64,000 nt of DNA, taken from the NCBI RefSeq assembly GCF_042646125.1, contig NZ_JBHRSW010000014.1, positions 248,001 through 312,000 on the forward strand, given 5' to 3'. Below the pieces are notes generated by a model. That model had not been told where the DNA came from, ran no database searches, and saw only the letters and a program-made list of their open reading frames with translations. Origin of the DNA: Glaciecola flavus (GTDB taxonomy: Bacteria > Pseudomonadota > Gammaproteobacteria > Enterobacterales > Alteromonadaceae). This document shows, in pieces, positions 62,911-64,000 of this stretch. Every line of letters starts with the position of its first letter. Position 1 is the first letter of the stretch. The translations under genes were made by a program, and so were the position numbers.

Positions 62911-63657
62911 ATGAGTAACTCGCCAAATAATGAGTCAGCAGATGCCTTGTTTGCTGCGCCACAATCAAAAGTAGCGCCATTTAGTTTTAATCAAGCTGTT
63001 GTTGATGTATTTCCTGACATGATCAACCGCTCTGTACCGGGTTACAGTGACATTGTATCAACTATACCCAAAATATTGCGCCGATTTATTCATGAAAATG
63101 CCGTTGTTTATGATTTGGGATGTGCATTGGGTGCCGCGAGTTTGAGTGTCGCAAGAGCATTTCCGCAACTCGCACTTAAAATAAATGCGATTGACTATTC
63201 CCGTGAAATGGTCGAGCGTTGCAAACAAAACATTAATGCGTATAAATATGCCTCTGAAATTGAGGTCAAACAAGGTGACATTAGCCAGTTCGAATTTGAG
63301 TCTTGTTCGATAGTTATCATGAACTTTACGTTGCAATTTATATCACCGGAAAAACGCCAAGACATCATTGCCCAAATATACCAAGCGCTAAAGCCAGGAG
63401 GCGTTCTGATCCTTTCAGAAAAAATTGCCAACACAGACAGCACAATTCAAGACCTATTAGTTGATCTACATCATGACTTTAAACGGGACAATGGTTACTC
63501 TGAATTAGAAATCAGTCAAAAACGCAGCGCCTTGGAGAGTGTCATGATAGTTGACAACGAGCCTAAGCATAAGCAGCGGCTGTCAGAAGCTGGCTTTGCA
63601 CACCATGCCATTTGGTATCAACACTTTAATTTTGCTTCATTTTTAGCAGTCAAATAG
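62911..63657 (+). CDS. cmoA: Carboxy-S-adenosyl-L-methionine synthase
   Basis: A 248-residue enzyme (E. coli 247) that makes carboxy-SAM from SAM and prephenate for cmo5U34 tRNA modification. The SAM motif 'VVYDLGCALGAASLSVARAF' is near residue 70, 'VNPDMI'-type N-terminal block reads 'VVDVFPDMINRSVPGYSDI', and 'VIMNFTLQFISPEKRQDII' follows. It precedes cmoB by 10 bases. Confidence 0.96.
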   Translation: MSNSPNNESADALFAAPQSKVAPFSFNQAVVDVFPDMINRSVPGYSDIVSTIPKILRRFIHENAVVYDLGCALGAASLSVARAFPQLALKINAIDYSREMVERCKQNINAYKYASEIEVKQGDISQFEFESCSIVIMNFTLQFISPEKRQDIIAQIYQALKPGGVLILSEKIANTDSTIQDLLVDLHHDFKRDNGYSELEISQKRSALESVMIVDNEPKHKQRLSEAGFAHHAIWYQHFNFASFLAVK

Positions 63658-63667
63658 CGGTGAAATA

Positions 63668-64000
63668 ATGTCTATCAACACTTGGAAAAATGATTTTTAC
63701 CGCGCCATACTCGACACACCTCTATGCAAGTATCTAGATAGCTTTGCTCAATGTTTGAATAACTGGGAAAACAAAGTACAACATGCTGAGCAAAAAAGGT
63801 GGCACAAGCAGCTCGCCCAACTCCCCAATATTAACCCAAGTAATTTCTCTTTAGGTGACACAATTAAGATTGGCGCAAACGATGACTTAAGTGATGGTGA
63901 AAAAATACGTTTACAAAAAATCCTCCAAAATTTTATGCCTTGGCGCAAAGGGCCATTTGATCTTTTTGGCGTAAACATCGACACAGAATGGCGTTCAGAT
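63668..64000 (+). CDS. cmoB: tRNA U34 carboxymethyltransferase, 5' part
   Basis: The first 111 codons of CmoB, cut by the end of the window. 'WYxxI'-like opening 'WKNDFYRAILDTPLC' and the block 'LQNFMPWRKGPFDLFGVNID' followed by 'TEWRSD' are diagnostic of CmoB. It transfers the carboxymethyl group from carboxy-SAM to wobble 5-hydroxyuridine. It is in one operon with cmoA. Confidence 0.93.
   Translation, partial: MSINTWKNDFYRAILDTPLCKYLDSFAQCLNNWENKVQHAEQKRWHKQLAQLPNINPSNFSLGDTIKIGANDDLSDGEKIRLQKILQNFMPWRKGPFDLFGVNIDTEWRSD

Overview
The window is chromosomal DNA of a marine-type gammaproteobacterium, most likely a member of the Alteromonadaceae (Glaciecola, Paraglaciecola or a close relative). 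This rests on the low-to-moderate GC, on protein families typical of that group (DUF2987, DUF3016, DUF2066, a 1170-residue TonB-dependent receptor), and on gene neighbourhoods that match E. coli in blocks but not across blocks. Nearly all of it is core genome. There is no prophage, insertion sequence, CRISPR array or biosynthetic cluster.

Layout, 1-7.4 kb: the end of a patatin-like phospholipase gene, then a tight six-gene leftward operon (leucine-rich-repeat protein, porin-like barrel, LysE exporter, membrane protein, Bax glucosaminidase, DUF2987). An ECF sigma factor and an RskA-like anti-sigma factor diverge from it. A broken ccdAB toxin-antitoxin locus follows, next to a tRNA cluster. 7.5-16.3 kb: tRNA-Leu, tRNA-Cys and tRNA-Gly, pgsA, uvrC-uvrY, DUF3016, a large TonB-dependent receptor and tRNA-Ser. 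16.6-25.9 kb: yccA, tusDCB and tusE (tRNA 2-thiouridine sulfur relay), then leftward serS, crcB, rarA, lolA, ftsK and lrp. 26-35 kb: ald (divergent from lrp), pyrF, lapB-lapA, ihfB, rpsA, cmk, aroA, serC. 35-43 kb: gyrA, then ubiG and nrdA-nrdB-yfaE with two NrdR-box-like sites. 43-57 kb: purC, bamC, dapA, bcp, perM, bepA, a TlpA-like thioredoxin, arsC, wrbA, DUF2069, a lipoprotein with a metallopeptidase-like HELAH motif, hda, DUF2066, purM-purN. 57-64 kb: DUF3108, DUF2177, fadE, add with a LuxR-type response regulator, cmoA and the start of cmoB.

Functional themes: nucleotide metabolism (nrdAB-yfaE, purC, purMN, pyrF, cmk, add), tRNA supply and modification (four tRNAs, serS, tusBCDE, cmoAB), cell-envelope biogenesis (lolA, bamC, bepA, lapAB, pgsA, bax) and DNA replication, repair and segregation (gyrA, hda, rarA, uvrC, ftsK). 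The non-core or undescribed signals are small: the degenerate ccdAB locus, a six-copy heptamer that places a row of Shine-Dalgarno motifs between ftsK and lolA, several large palindromic intergenic repeats (two from one family), a putative metallopeptidase lipoprotein, and candidate operators upstream of nrdA, fadE and the TonB-dependent receptor. No clear new multigene system was found.
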